Assembly: GCA_934270565.1 (NCBI GenBank)
Contig: CAKQPR010000003.1
Span: forward strand, 124,001-188,000
DNA: 64,000 bases
Source: an uncultured Clostridia bacterium
Lineage (GTDB): Bacteria > Bacillota > Clostridia > Christensenellales > Pumilibacteraceae
Direction: 5' to 3'
Both the position numbers and the translations under genes were made by a program. Position 1 is the first letter of the stretch, and each line of letters starts with the position of its first letter. Below the pieces are notes generated by a model that did not search any database, was not told the origin of the DNA, and saw only the letters and a program-made list of their open reading frames with translations. This document shows, one piece after another, positions 27,068 to 36,504 of this stretch.

Positions 27068-28576
27068 ATGAAAAAAAGCATTGAAATGTTATCGGGCGAG
27101 CTCTGGTATGCGGGCGTGGTGAACGACGGCTACCGTTTTCCGCTCGACGAAAACTCGGATTACGCGTTCGATTTCGACACGAACGACACGTTCAATCAGA
27201 TAAACCCCGTGCTGCTAAGCTCGTGCGGACGGTACGCGTTCGCCGATCGTGGAAAATTCGCGGTAAAGAACGGAATTCTTACCGTCGAAGCGGAAAACGC
27301 AGAGTTCGGAAGGGAAGGCGAAACGCTCGCATCTGCTGCGCGCGCCGCTCGGAAATTCTATCCGCCCGACGGAAAAACGCCCGACAAAATTCAGTATCTT
27401 TCGCCGCAGTACTGCACTTGGATAGCGCTCGGCGAAAACCACTCGCAGGCGGGCGTAATCGACTTCGCGCGTTCGCTCAAAGCCGCCGGCTTTCCGTCCG
27501 GACTTATAATTATAGACGATTCGTGGCAACGCGATTACGGCGACTGGCGCTTTACCGACGCTTTTCCCGACCCGAAAAGAATGTTCGACGAGCTCCGCGG
27601 AATGGGCTTCAAAACCTCGCTGTGGATCGTTCCGTACATATCCGAAACCGCTCCCGCGTTCAAAAAACTCGATAACGTATGCGGAATTTTGCGACAAGGC
27701 GATAAAATATTGCCCGCAAAATGGTGGAAAGCCACAACGCCCGCACTCGATCTTACTTCCCCCGCGGCGATAGAATGGCTCACCGAAACGCTGGACGGCT
27801 TAAAGCGCGACTACGGCGTGGACGGATTTAAATTCGACGGCGGCGACGCGGCTTTTTACGACGCGAGCGCGGACGGGCAAAGGCTCAGCGAAATCTGGGC
27901 GACGTTCTATCCGTCGGATATAAAGGAGCTTCGCGCGTGCTACAAAGCGGGCGGCAGGGCGATAACCCAGCGGCTTGCGGACAAGGCGCACGAATGGCGG
28001 GTGGTGGAGCGCCGCGACGAAAAGGGCAATCCGTATCTCAGTTACGGGCTCGAAGCGGTCGTGCCGAATTCGCTTCTTCAGGGGCTCGTCGGGTATCCGT
28101 TCGGCTGTCCGGATATGGTGGGCGGCGGGCTCGCGTGCGATATGGACTCGGGCGACAAAATCGACCCCGAGCTTATGCTCCGCAGCCTCGAAGCCGAAGT
28201 CCTTATGCCGTCGCTTCAGTTCTCCTATCCCGTCTGGAAAATGGACGAACAAACGGTCGCGAAAGCAAAAAGAATTCTCGCCGTCCGCGAAAAATACCTC
28301 GGTTATATCGGCGAGCTTTACGAAGAAGCGGCGAAAACGGGCGAACCGATTCTGCGCCCGCTCGAATACGAGTTCCCGCACGAGGGGCTCGGAAAAATAA
28401 CCGACTGCTTTATGCTCGGCGAAAAATACCTCGTCTGCCCGATCCTTATAAAGGGCGAGAAGGGAAGAAACGTTCGTCTCCCGCGCGGCAGGTGGCGCTT
28501 CGGCGGCGAAATCACGGACGGCGGCAGGGAAATTTACGTTTCGTCCGACGAACTCATAGTTTTTGAAAGAATTTAA
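27068..28576 (+). CDS. GH31 family glycosidase
   Basis: A 502-residue cytoplasmic enzyme. A short N-terminal sandwich precedes the barrel. Family marks are AGFPSGLIIIDDSW, FPDPKRMFDELRGMGFKTS, and the nucleophile motif DGFKFDGGD with Asp257. GYPFGCPDMVGGG is typical of GH31. A short C-terminal sandwich follows. It is smaller than classical alpha-glucosidases and resembles the bacterial subgroup acting on alpha-glucosides, alpha-xylosides or sulfoquinovosides; the exact substrate is not visible. The gene is 13 bp after the DUF4838 gene, with AGGAGA ahead, and 16 bp before the binding-protein gene. Confidence 0.9.
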   Translation: MKKSIEMLSGELWYAGVVNDGYRFPLDENSDYAFDFDTNDTFNQINPVLLSSCGRYAFADRGKFAVKNGILTVEAENAEFGREGETLASAARAARKFYPPDGKTPDKIQYLSPQYCTWIALGENHSQAGVIDFARSLKAAGFPSGLIIIDDSWQRDYGDWRFTDAFPDPKRMFDELRGMGFKTSLWIVPYISETAPAFKKLDNVCGILRQGDKILPAKWWKATTPALDLTSPAAIEWLTETLDGLKRDYGVDGFKFDGGDAAFYDASADGQRLSEIWATFYPSDIKELRACYKAGGRAITQRLADKAHEWRVVERRDEKGNPYLSYGLEAVVPNSLLQGLVGYPFGCPDMVGGGLACDMDSGDKIDPELMLRSLEAEVLMPSLQFSYPVWKMDEQTVAKAKRILAVREKYLGYIGELYEEAAKTGEPILRPLEYEFPHEGLGKITDCFMLGEKYLVCPILIKGEKGRNVRLPRGRWRFGGEITDGGREIYVSSDELIVFERI

Positions 28577-28592
28577 CTTCACGGAGGGTGTT

Positions 28593-30215
28593 ATGAAAAA
28601 ATTTATAGGCATTTTACTTTCGGTAATCACTGCGTTCTCGGTGTTCGGAATGATCGGTTGCGGCGATAATACCGACCCCGACAACCCGAAAACTCCCACA
28701 ATCGAGGTGGATAAGAACAAGACGCAGATCATTTTCAACTTCTACAACGGCGGTCACGGCTCGGACTGGGTGACGAACGCCGCGATCGAGTGGAACAAGA
28801 CCAACGACAAATACCAGATCATCACCGCTCCCGACAAAGAGGAGTGGTACTCGATCAAGTCCAAGCTCGAATCGGGCACTTGCAGTTACGACATTATCCA
28901 CAACACGCCCACCGAAGCCGAGTACGCCAGAGGCTATCTCGAGGACCTTTCGGACGTGTGGAACGCAACCGCGAAGGGCGAGGACGTCGCGATAAAAACC
29001 AAATTCAAAAACCCCGAAGCCGCCGAAGCCGCGTTCGGTTATAACGGCGGGCACTTCGCGATTCCGTGCTTCGACACGTTCTCCGGCTTTGTGTACGATC
29101 ACGAGCTTTTCCGCGAAAACAAATTTCTCATCGGCACGGACGGACAGCTTATCAAAAAATCAACCGACAAACTCAGCGCCGGAAGAGACGGAATCGAAGG
29201 CACCGTGGACGACGGTCAGCCGGTCAATATGGCGCAGTACGAGCTTATGATCGGCAAGATCAAGAGCAGCGGTTATTCGACTTATCTGTGGACGGGTAAA
29301 TTCGGCTACTACCTCGACCCGATGTTCTGGTCGATATTCTTCGACTACGAAGGAAAAACCAACTCCGAAACCTTCCTTGCCGCGAGCGGCGAATACACGA
29401 ACCGCGCGACGAACGAAAAGAAAACGATAACCGCGGACAACGCGAACGAAATTTTCGATATGACGGGATATAAAAAGACGCTCGACTTTATCGACGATTA
29501 CGTCTGCGACCCCACGCTTTACAACGCGGAAGGCGCAAAATACGGCACGAGCCATACCGACGCGCAGAAATACTTCGTTTACGGCAACGCGTTCGACGGC
29601 AACGGCTCGTTCAGTAAGGTAGCGTTCCTCTACGAAGGCAACTGGTGGGAGCGCGAAGCGATCGCCAACTTCAACTCGCTCGCGGGCAGAGGAATGGACG
29701 ATTACAAGTACGGCACGCGCGATTATCGGTATATGATCCCGCCCGCGCTCGACGAAAACGCCGCTTCGGACGAAATCCCGCTCGTCGGTTTCTCGACCGA
29801 GCCCGTCTGCGTGAAAAAGCAGACCGACCCCGAAAAGCGCGCCGCGATCGTCGATTTCCTCCGTTTCTTCTATACGGACGCGCAGATCAAAAAGACGATG
29901 GCGGACTCGAACGGCTGTCTCGCGTTCAACGTCGATCTTACCGACGAGGACAACGCGAAATTCACCCGCTTCACCCGCAACGTGTACGACCTCTATTATT
30001 CGGACAAAACCTACGTCGTTTCGCTCAAATACCCGAGCGGAAAATTCCCGAAATTCGTCACGACCGACGACAAAACCAAAGCCGACGCGCGCACCTCGCA
30101 ACCCGTCGCGCAGATGCTCCGCGGCGCGGGAATAACCACAAACGGAGACGCCGACAAGGTTTTCGCGGATACCAAAACGTACTACGCCGCGCACAAGTCC
30201 GATCTTATCGGCTGA
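28593..30215 (+). CDS. Extracellular solute-binding lipoprotein, second importer
   Basis: A 540-residue receptor. ATG 28593 is preferred over 28563 because CGGAGGG precedes it and a signal peptide with lipobox MIGCG follows. The fold opens with IIFNFYNGGHGSDWVTNAA and contains DIIHNTPTEAEYARGYLEDL and EGNWWEREAI, as in family 1 sugar-binding proteins. It is 10 bp from the first permease. It delivers an unknown oligosaccharide, and differs enough from the protein at 2765 that a different ligand is likely. Confidence 0.92.
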   Translation: MKKFIGILLSVITAFSVFGMIGCGDNTDPDNPKTPTIEVDKNKTQIIFNFYNGGHGSDWVTNAAIEWNKTNDKYQIITAPDKEEWYSIKSKLESGTCSYDIIHNTPTEAEYARGYLEDLSDVWNATAKGEDVAIKTKFKNPEAAEAAFGYNGGHFAIPCFDTFSGFVYDHELFRENKFLIGTDGQLIKKSTDKLSAGRDGIEGTVDDGQPVNMAQYELMIGKIKSSGYSTYLWTGKFGYYLDPMFWSIFFDYEGKTNSETFLAASGEYTNRATNEKKTITADNANEIFDMTGYKKTLDFIDDYVCDPTLYNAEGAKYGTSHTDAQKYFVYGNAFDGNGSFSKVAFLYEGNWWEREAIANFNSLAGRGMDDYKYGTRDYRYMIPPALDENAASDEIPLVGFSTEPVCVKKQTDPEKRAAIVDFLRFFYTDAQIKKTMADSNGCLAFNVDLTDEDNAKFTRFTRNVYDLYYSDKTYVVSLKYPSGKFPKFVTTDDKTKADARTSQPVAQMLRGAGITTNGDADKVFADTKTYYAAHKSDLIG

Positions 30216-30225
30216 GGAACAAGCA

Positions 30226-31179
30226 ATGGAAAAAGAAGCAAAAAAACGTTTCCGCAACAAAAAATTGCGCGAATACCTGTTCATTTACGGCTTGCTCGCG
30301 TACCCGCTTTTGAACTTTATCGTGTTCTACGTTATAAAGAACGCAAACTCCGTGCTTATGGCGTTCCAGAACACCGATACGAAAACGTACGTTTCGACGT
30401 GGGTTGGATTCGATAATTTCCGTCGCATAGGCGAGGATCTGTTCCGTAACAAAGCGCTCCTCGGCTACGTCGGCAGAAGCGCAATGTTCTGGCTCGTAAC
30501 CACCGCCGTGGGTATGCCGCTCAACATACTTTTCGCGTACCTTTTCATGATCAAAATGCGCGGCACGCCGATAATCCGTTTCGGCGTAATGATCCCGACC
30601 ATAATTTCGGGGCTCGTGTCGGCAATGCTTTTCTCGAAGTTCGCCGAAAACGCCCTGCCCATAGTATTCGACAAACTGTTCGGTATAAAGACCGTCAGCC
30701 TTCTGCGCGACGAACGCTTCAACTTTCAGACGATAGTCGCGTATATGCTGCTCACCGGCTTTTCGTACAATATCCTCATCTATATGAACGGAATGAAAGG
30801 GGCGGGCGAAAGCCTGTTCGAAGTCGCGCGGCTCGAGGGAGCTACGCACCTTCAGACCATTCGTTACGTCTGCCTGCCGTCCGTGTACCCGATCATGATG
30901 ACTTTCTTGGTTACGTCCGTCCCGGGGATACTGTGCGGCGACCCGGGGCTTTATGTGTTTTACGCCTACGATGCGCCCGACTCGGTTATGACTTCGGGCT
31001 ACTATCTGTTCATCAAGACCAAGAACAGCAACGCCGATGTCATCGATTATTCGTATGCCGCGGCAATGGGGCTCATGTTCACCGCGGTGTCGTTGCCGCT
31101 CACGCTCGGCGTAAGGCGGCTTATGGACAGGCTCGATCCAAACAACGAAAGCCCGAAACAAGCGAGGAAAACGAAATGA
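30226..31179 (+). CDS. ABC sugar permease, second importer (MalF-like)
   Basis: A 317-residue subunit with about six membrane segments after a basic N-terminus (KRFRNKKLREYLFIYGLLAY). The EAA loop reads ESLFEVARLEGATHLQTI with VCLPSVYPIM behind it. Its TGA overlaps the ATG of the next permease (ATGA), pointing to translational coupling. No ATPase gene is nearby. Confidence 0.92.
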   Translation: MEKEAKKRFRNKKLREYLFIYGLLAYPLLNFIVFYVIKNANSVLMAFQNTDTKTYVSTWVGFDNFRRIGEDLFRNKALLGYVGRSAMFWLVTTAVGMPLNILFAYLFMIKMRGTPIIRFGVMIPTIISGLVSAMLFSKFAENALPIVFDKLFGIKTVSLLRDERFNFQTIVAYMLLTGFSYNILIYMNGMKGAGESLFEVARLEGATHLQTIRYVCLPSVYPIMMTFLVTSVPGILCGDPGLYVFYAYDAPDSVMTSGYYLFIKTKNSNADVIDYSYAAAMGLMFTAVSLPLTLGVRRLMDRLDPNNESPKQARKTK

Positions 31180-32111
31180 CCGACGTTAAATTCAACAAAA
31201 AACAAAAACGTCGCGGCGTTTATTCGACCCGCTCGATCGCGGACAAAATCGTGCTCACGATCGTGATTCTGCTCCTTCTCATCGTCGCGCTCAGCCAGAT
31301 GTACGTTCTGTTCTGGATGGTTTACACCTCGCTCAAGGACGATATCGCGCTGTTCCTCGATATGTTCGCCCTCCCGAAATTCGGCGAGTTCTGCTGGAGC
31401 AATTATTCCTCGATCTTAAAGCTCGTCCGCGTTTCGATCTACGTTCCGGACAAGGGTTACGTAAGCTACGGTTTCGCGACGCTTCTTCGTAACAGCTTCA
31501 TCCTCGCGATATTTATGCCGCTTCAGGGGCAGATCGTCTCCACGATCACCGCGTACATTATGTCGAAATACCGCTTCAAAGGCAGATCGCTTCTGCTCGC
31601 GATAAACTTCTTCGTCATAATTTTCCCCGTCGTAGGCGATCTCGCGTCCAACCTCAAAATAAACTACGCGATCGGCAGATACGACAACCTTTTTCTGATG
31701 TGTATTATGGGCGCGCACCCGTTCACGGGGCTCAATCTTCTTATCCAGATGAGCTTCTACGACGCGATCCCCAAGGAAATGATGGAAGCGGCGCGTATCG
31801 ACGGCGCGGGGCACTTCACGACGTTTTTGCGCATACATTTCCCGCTTATTCTTCCCACATTCTTCCTTTATTACATGCTCGCCGTGTTCGGATCGTGGAA
31901 CGACTATATGACCCCGCTGATCTGGCTCCCGAGCCTTCCCAACCTCGCGCTCGGAATGTTCCAGTTCCAGTACGACGCGGCAAAATACGCCGCAACCCTT
32001 CCGCAGGTGCTCGCGGGCTTCGTCATCGTTTCGGTCCCGAGCGTCGTATTCTATCTCTGCAATCAGAAACTCATCACCTCGCGTATGGTTATGAGCGGAC
32101 TTAAAGGGTAG
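31176..32111 (+). CDS. ABC sugar permease, second importer (MalG-like)
   Basis: A 311-residue partner permease. ATG 31176 overlaps the upstream stop and is preceded by GCGAGGAAAACGA; the frame is open further upstream, but that part lies inside the previous gene and encodes arginine-rich shadow sequence. The EAA loop is MMEAARIDGAGHFTTF with IHFPLILPTF, and the end SRMVMSGLKG matches the family. It closes the importer; the stop is TAG. Confidence 0.92.
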   Translation: MTDVKFNKKQKRRGVYSTRSIADKIVLTIVILLLLIVALSQMYVLFWMVYTSLKDDIALFLDMFALPKFGEFCWSNYSSILKLVRVSIYVPDKGYVSYGFATLLRNSFILAIFMPLQGQIVSTITAYIMSKYRFKGRSLLLAINFFVIIFPVVGDLASNLKINYAIGRYDNLFLMCIMGAHPFTGLNLLIQMSFYDAIPKEMMEAARIDGAGHFTTFLRIHFPLILPTFFLYYMLAVFGSWNDYMTPLIWLPSLPNLALGMFQFQYDAAKYAATLPQVLAGFVIVSVPSVVFYLCNQKLITSRMVMSGLKG

Positions 32112-32157
32112 CGGCAAAAGGAAGGATATATAAGATGAAACGTAAAAGGAGGCAACT

Positions 32158-35100
32158 ATGAGAAAGAAACCGAAAATCTTCCTCGCCGTCGCGGCGGCGG
32201 TACTGTCCGTAATCGCGGGATCGGGCGCTTTCGCGCTTGCCGCGCCCGCAACCGAAAAACCGTATACGGTCGAGGAAAATTATACCGTCGGCGACAAAAC
32301 GGGCGTTAAAATCACCGCCCGTGTAAGCAAAAACGCCGCGGCATATGATTACCCTGGCTATATCGATATCGAAAACCAAAGCGAAATCGTCGAGCTGAAA
32401 ATGCTCCCCGAGGAAGAGGGCACCGCCGAAGCGGAAATGGCGGTAATTACGCTTACCGACGCGCTTGATACCGCAAGATCGCTCGGCGTCATAGTGGCGA
32501 CCGGCGGCAGGTGGTGGGATTGCAAAGCGACGTACGTCACCGCTTCTTTCGGCGGCGGTTTCACGTCGGCATATTACGGCGCGACCGATTCGTTCGGCGT
32601 CGGCACGATAGGACTTCAGTCGCTTCTGGACGGAAAATACGGAACGGCGGGTTACGCCGACCTTGCCGGCTGGAAAGGCGATTATAACGGCTTTTTCGCG
32701 GGCTCGGAAGCTCGTCCGATCTCTTCCGCGCGCTTCACGCTCGAGGACGGCAAAATCAACGTTTATACCGATTATAACGCAAGCCACAACAGAAAGACCG
32801 TCGCGGATATCTATTCGGAAGATTTTCTTTCATACTACCGAAACAAGTACCTCGCGATCGAGCAGAACGCCGAAGCCGCGAAGTACGCCGCGGACTACGC
32901 CCGCAATCTTTTCCCGTCGGGTAAGGCGAAATTGAGCGTTTCGTTCGGTCGGACTACCGCTTCGTCCGTGTCGTTCGGCATAACGAGCGCGGGCGGCAAA
33001 GCCGTTACCGAAATCAAGGATACCGAAGCTCCCGCAATCGGCGTGGATTTAACCACGCGCGGAGTAAAAGGCTACTTCTACGCGCTCCCCGAAATAAGCG
33101 TAATCGACGACTTCGACGGCAGAATTACAGATTGCACGGTTTCCGTCGCCGATCCCGAGGGTAACGCGGTCGGGCTTACGGACGGCGGCTTTACTCCCGA
33201 AGCGGCGGGGAATTACACGCTTTCCGTCTCGGCAACCGATGCGGCGGGCAATACGGGCACGAAAACCGTTCCGATCGAAGTTTTCGATACCGTTCCCGAA
33301 GTAAGCTGGAACGCGCCCGAAGTTTCCATTCGCTCCGAGTATTGCGCTCACGAAAAAATAACCGTTCCCGCGGCTTCCGCGACCTCTCCGCTCGCCGTCG
33401 GCAACGACGGTAAAATCGCCGTTTACGCCGAACTTGCGATCGGTAACGAGACTATCGCGCGCGAACCCGCTTCAGGTGCGCCCGCCACGCTTACAATACC
33501 TCGTTCGGGCGAGTATACGCTTCGTTACGTCGCGATCGACGGAGCAGGCGCGGGGCATACGCTGGACAGAGCGGCGTTTACCGCAATCGACCGCCCCGTA
33601 ATCTTAGAGGCGGACGAGGAAACCGTTCAGGTCGGTTACCCCTACGAAATCGAAAAGAAACTCTGCTACTACCTCGGCGGCGAATACCCGACCGGTTACG
33701 CCGTGTTCGACGGCACTACCGGCGAGCGCGTTTCCGTTACGGACGGCGCTTTCGCTCCGACCCGCGCGGGAACGTATTTCATCCGTTACTTCGCGACCGT
33801 GGACGGCGTTCCGACCGAACGCGTGCTCAGACTCAACGCCGTCGCAAGCGGCTGGTATCTGCTCGACGGCGAAAAATTCACCGTAAAGAACGGGTATAAA
33901 CTCCCCGTGTACGCAAACGACAAGGGCAGCGGCTTGCTTATAGCCACCGCCGAAACGAATACGTTCTCGGTAAAAAACAAGATAAATCTTTCCGCGCTCG
34001 CCCCGACGGACGACGTGATTCGCTTCACGCCGCTCCGGTCGGAAAGCCTCGGTTACGGCGGAGCTTCGTCGTATACCGTCACGCTCACCGACGCGCTTGA
34101 CCCGAGCAACAGAGTGGTTATCCGCGCTATCGCGCACAGCGAGCTTACAAAGTACGCTTACGTTTATCTCAATTACGACGGCAGAACGCTTGCCCGCTAT
34201 TCCGAGTATGACGGAGCGGTGCGCGACTGGGACGGCTTCGGCTGCCTCGTCACCAACGGTATGGGCAGAGCCGCTATCGGCAATCCGTTCTATATCCGTT
34301 ACGACAACGCCGAAAAAGCTTTCTATATCGACTGCCACGGCTCGAATTATCAGCTGCTCGCTCCGTGCGACGGCGAACAGGTCGGCTACGGCAAAGAGTG
34401 GAAGGGCTTTACCTCGGGCGAAGTGTATATGGAAGTAAGCATCGGGTGCACGCAACCCTCGGCTGTCGTTCTTACCGCGATCGGCGGGCAGAACCTCGGC
34501 GGTGAAAGCCTTTCGGACGTCACCGCGCCCGTTGTCGCAATTACCGCTCCAGAGCGCTTCGTTCTCGACGGCGACCGTATGCCCGACGGCGAAGTGAATA
34601 AATTCTATCCGCTTCCCGCGTTCTCGGCTTACGATTTCGTATCGGGCGAACGCGAAGTCGCGATTTCTCTTACCTGCGGCGGCGAAACCGTAACCGCGGC
34701 GCTTACAAGCGGCGGCTTTACGCCCTCGGCTGCGGGCGAATACGTCTACCGCGCTCAGGCAACCGACGAAGCGGGCAACGCGACGGAAATCGCATATCGT
34801 TTCACCGTTTACGAAACGCTCCCGCCCGTGTCGATTACGCTCGGCGCGTTCGACGAAACGTCCGTAAAGGCAGGCTCGCGCTTCACGATTCCTTCGCTCG
34901 AAGTCTCGGGCGGCTCGGGCGAAAAAACGGTTACGTTCAAGGCTTATCTCAACGACGAACCGATCGAGCCCGACGATCTCAACCGCGTTTACCTTACCGA
35001 TCGCGGCGAACTGAAAATAGTTGCGACTGCGACCGATTACCTTTCGACCGAAACGACAGAAACGCTCGTAATCGACGTTCTTTCGGGCGATAAACCGGTT

Positions 35101-36504
35101 ATCGAAGTCAGGGGCGTGCCGCACGCGGCTTTTGCCGAAACGCGGATCTTCCTGCCCGATTTCACCGTCACCGACTATTCGAGGACGGACGAGGGACGCT
35201 ATCCAGATAAATTCGTCGCCGTAGACGGAACAATCGTTTATTCGGTCTCGGGCGGCGAGGAGAGCGGCTCGCTCACTCTCGAAGAGCTTACGATCGGCAA
35301 GCATACGATTAAGTATTGCGCGGGCACGGAAACCGATACGCTCGCCGAAGAAATTTTTGAAATCGAAATCGTTTCCGCTTCCGACCCGACGAGTTTCTTC
35401 GTTCCGTACGACTACGACGAAACCTGCGGCGGCGCAGTGACTTCGGGCGCGGACGGCAACGGTATTTACAATATTTCCGACGGCAACAAGGCGTTCCGCT
35501 TCGTAAACCCCGTTTCTGCCGACGGCTTCACCGCAAGATTCAGCGGGCTCGCCGCACACGGCAGTCAGACTTCGATCGACGTCGTGCTTACCGATCTTCT
35601 CGATCCGAGCGTTTCGGTGCGCTTCCGTTTCGCCGCAAGTGACAAAAAAACATTCCTGCGCGTCGGCGGCACCGGTAAGGAAATCGGCTTTGACGGAAGT
35701 ATCCGCGAAGTTGACAAGTACATAGAATTCGGATTCGACGCCGCGTCGAATTACGTCGTTTCCGCTTCGGGCACGAAACTCGTCGCGATCGAACGAGACG
35801 AAAGCGGCGCGATCTTCCGCGGTTTCCCCTCGGGCGCGGTGATCGTCTCCTTCGAGCTTCGCGGCGTAGGCGAGGACGGCGGCTCGGTAAACGTGCTCCG
35901 TCTCGGCAATCAGGTTTTCGGTACGAGCGGCGGGTTCACCGACAACGTCGGTCCGCAGATCGGCTATCTCGGCTCGATCGTTTCGGGCACGGTGAGCAAG
36001 GGAACTACGATCACGCTTCCCGCGGCTTACGCCCGCGACGTCATCACCGGAAGCGCGGAAGCGACCCTCACCGTGAAGCGCGGCAGTAAGATCGCGGACG
36101 GACTCGAAGAAGTTCCCGCAACCGAAGCCCGCACGTTTACGTTCGACCGTTACGGCTACTATACCGTCACTTACTATTCGACCGACGGAAACGACAATAC
36201 GACCAGAAACGCGTTTACGTTCTATTGCCGCGACGACGTTCCTCCCGAAATCGCGATCGACGGAACTCTTCCCGAAACCGCGGTAAAGGGCAGCGAAATC
36301 ACGCTTCCCGCCGCGACCGCAACCGACAATTATTCGGACGCAACCCTTACGATCTACGTTACCGCTCCCGACGGCTCGACGGCTAAGATCACGGACGGCA
36401 AACTGAAATTCGAGCTCGTCGGCAAGTACCGCGTGACGTATTTCGCGGCGGACGCAGACTACAATACGTCGGGCAAAACCTTTATCGTGGAGGTGAAACG
36501 ATGA
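32158..36504 (+). CDS. Giant secreted protein with three copies of an unnamed module and Ig-like domains
   Basis: A 1448-residue protein with a signal peptide (MRKKPKIFLAVAAAVLSVIAG...ALAA). Three copies of the module seen in the gene at 21159 are visible at about residues 60-285, 572-785 and 1082-1260; each has a LTDALD/LTDLLD motif after a xxLP or equivalent opening, then IRYDN or related, and ends near FxSGxV/A plus a beta strand. Ig-like domains lie between (TLSVSATDAAGNTG, RAQATDEAGNATE, VTYYSTDGNDNTT). No C-terminal anchor, LPXTG or lipobox is seen, so it is either released or held by partners. GGAGGC precedes the ATG; the end overlaps the next start by ATGA. Confidence 0.72.
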   Translation: MRKKPKIFLAVAAAVLSVIAGSGAFALAAPATEKPYTVEENYTVGDKTGVKITARVSKNAAAYDYPGYIDIENQSEIVELKMLPEEEGTAEAEMAVITLTDALDTARSLGVIVATGGRWWDCKATYVTASFGGGFTSAYYGATDSFGVGTIGLQSLLDGKYGTAGYADLAGWKGDYNGFFAGSEARPISSARFTLEDGKINVYTDYNASHNRKTVADIYSEDFLSYYRNKYLAIEQNAEAAKYAADYARNLFPSGKAKLSVSFGRTTASSVSFGITSAGGKAVTEIKDTEAPAIGVDLTTRGVKGYFYALPEISVIDDFDGRITDCTVSVADPEGNAVGLTDGGFTPEAAGNYTLSVSATDAAGNTGTKTVPIEVFDTVPEVSWNAPEVSIRSEYCAHEKITVPAASATSPLAVGNDGKIAVYAELAIGNETIAREPASGAPATLTIPRSGEYTLRYVAIDGAGAGHTLDRAAFTAIDRPVILEADEETVQVGYPYEIEKKLCYYLGGEYPTGYAVFDGTTGERVSVTDGAFAPTRAGTYFIRYFATVDGVPTERVLRLNAVASGWYLLDGEKFTVKNGYKLPVYANDKGSGLLIATAETNTFSVKNKINLSALAPTDDVIRFTPLRSESLGYGGASSYTVTLTDALDPSNRVVIRAIAHSELTKYAYVYLNYDGRTLARYSEYDGAVRDWDGFGCLVTNGMGRAAIGNPFYIRYDNAEKAFYIDCHGSNYQLLAPCDGEQVGYGKEWKGFTSGEVYMEVSIGCTQPSAVVLTAIGGQNLGGESLSDVTAPVVAITAPERFVLDGDRMPDGEVNKFYPLPAFSAYDFVSGEREVAISLTCGGETVTAALTSGGFTPSAAGEYVYRAQATDEAGNATEIAYRFTVYETLPPVSITLGAFDETSVKAGSRFTIPSLEVSGGSGEKTVTFKAYLNDEPIEPDDLNRVYLTDRGELKIVATATDYLSTETTETLVIDVLSGDKPVIEVRGVPHAAFAETRIFLPDFTVTDYSRTDEGRYPDKFVAVDGTIVYSVSGGEESGSLTLEELTIGKHTIKYCAGTETDTLAEEIFEIEIVSASDPTSFFVPYDYDETCGGAVTSGADGNGIYNISDGNKAFRFVNPVSADGFTARFSGLAAHGSQTSIDVVLTDLLDPSVSVRFRFAASDKKTFLRVGGTGKEIGFDGSIREVDKYIEFGFDAASNYVVSASGTKLVAIERDESGAIFRGFPSGAVIVSFELRGVGEDGGSVNVLRLGNQVFGTSGGFTDNVGPQIGYLGSIVSGTVSKGTTITLPAAYARDVITGSAEATLTVKRGSKIADGLEEVPATEARTFTFDRYGYYTVTYYSTDGNDNTTRNAFTFYCRDDVPPEIAIDGTLPETAVKGSEITLPAATATDNYSDATLTIYVTAPDGSTAKITDGKLKFELVGKYRVTYFAADADYNTSGKTFIVEVKR

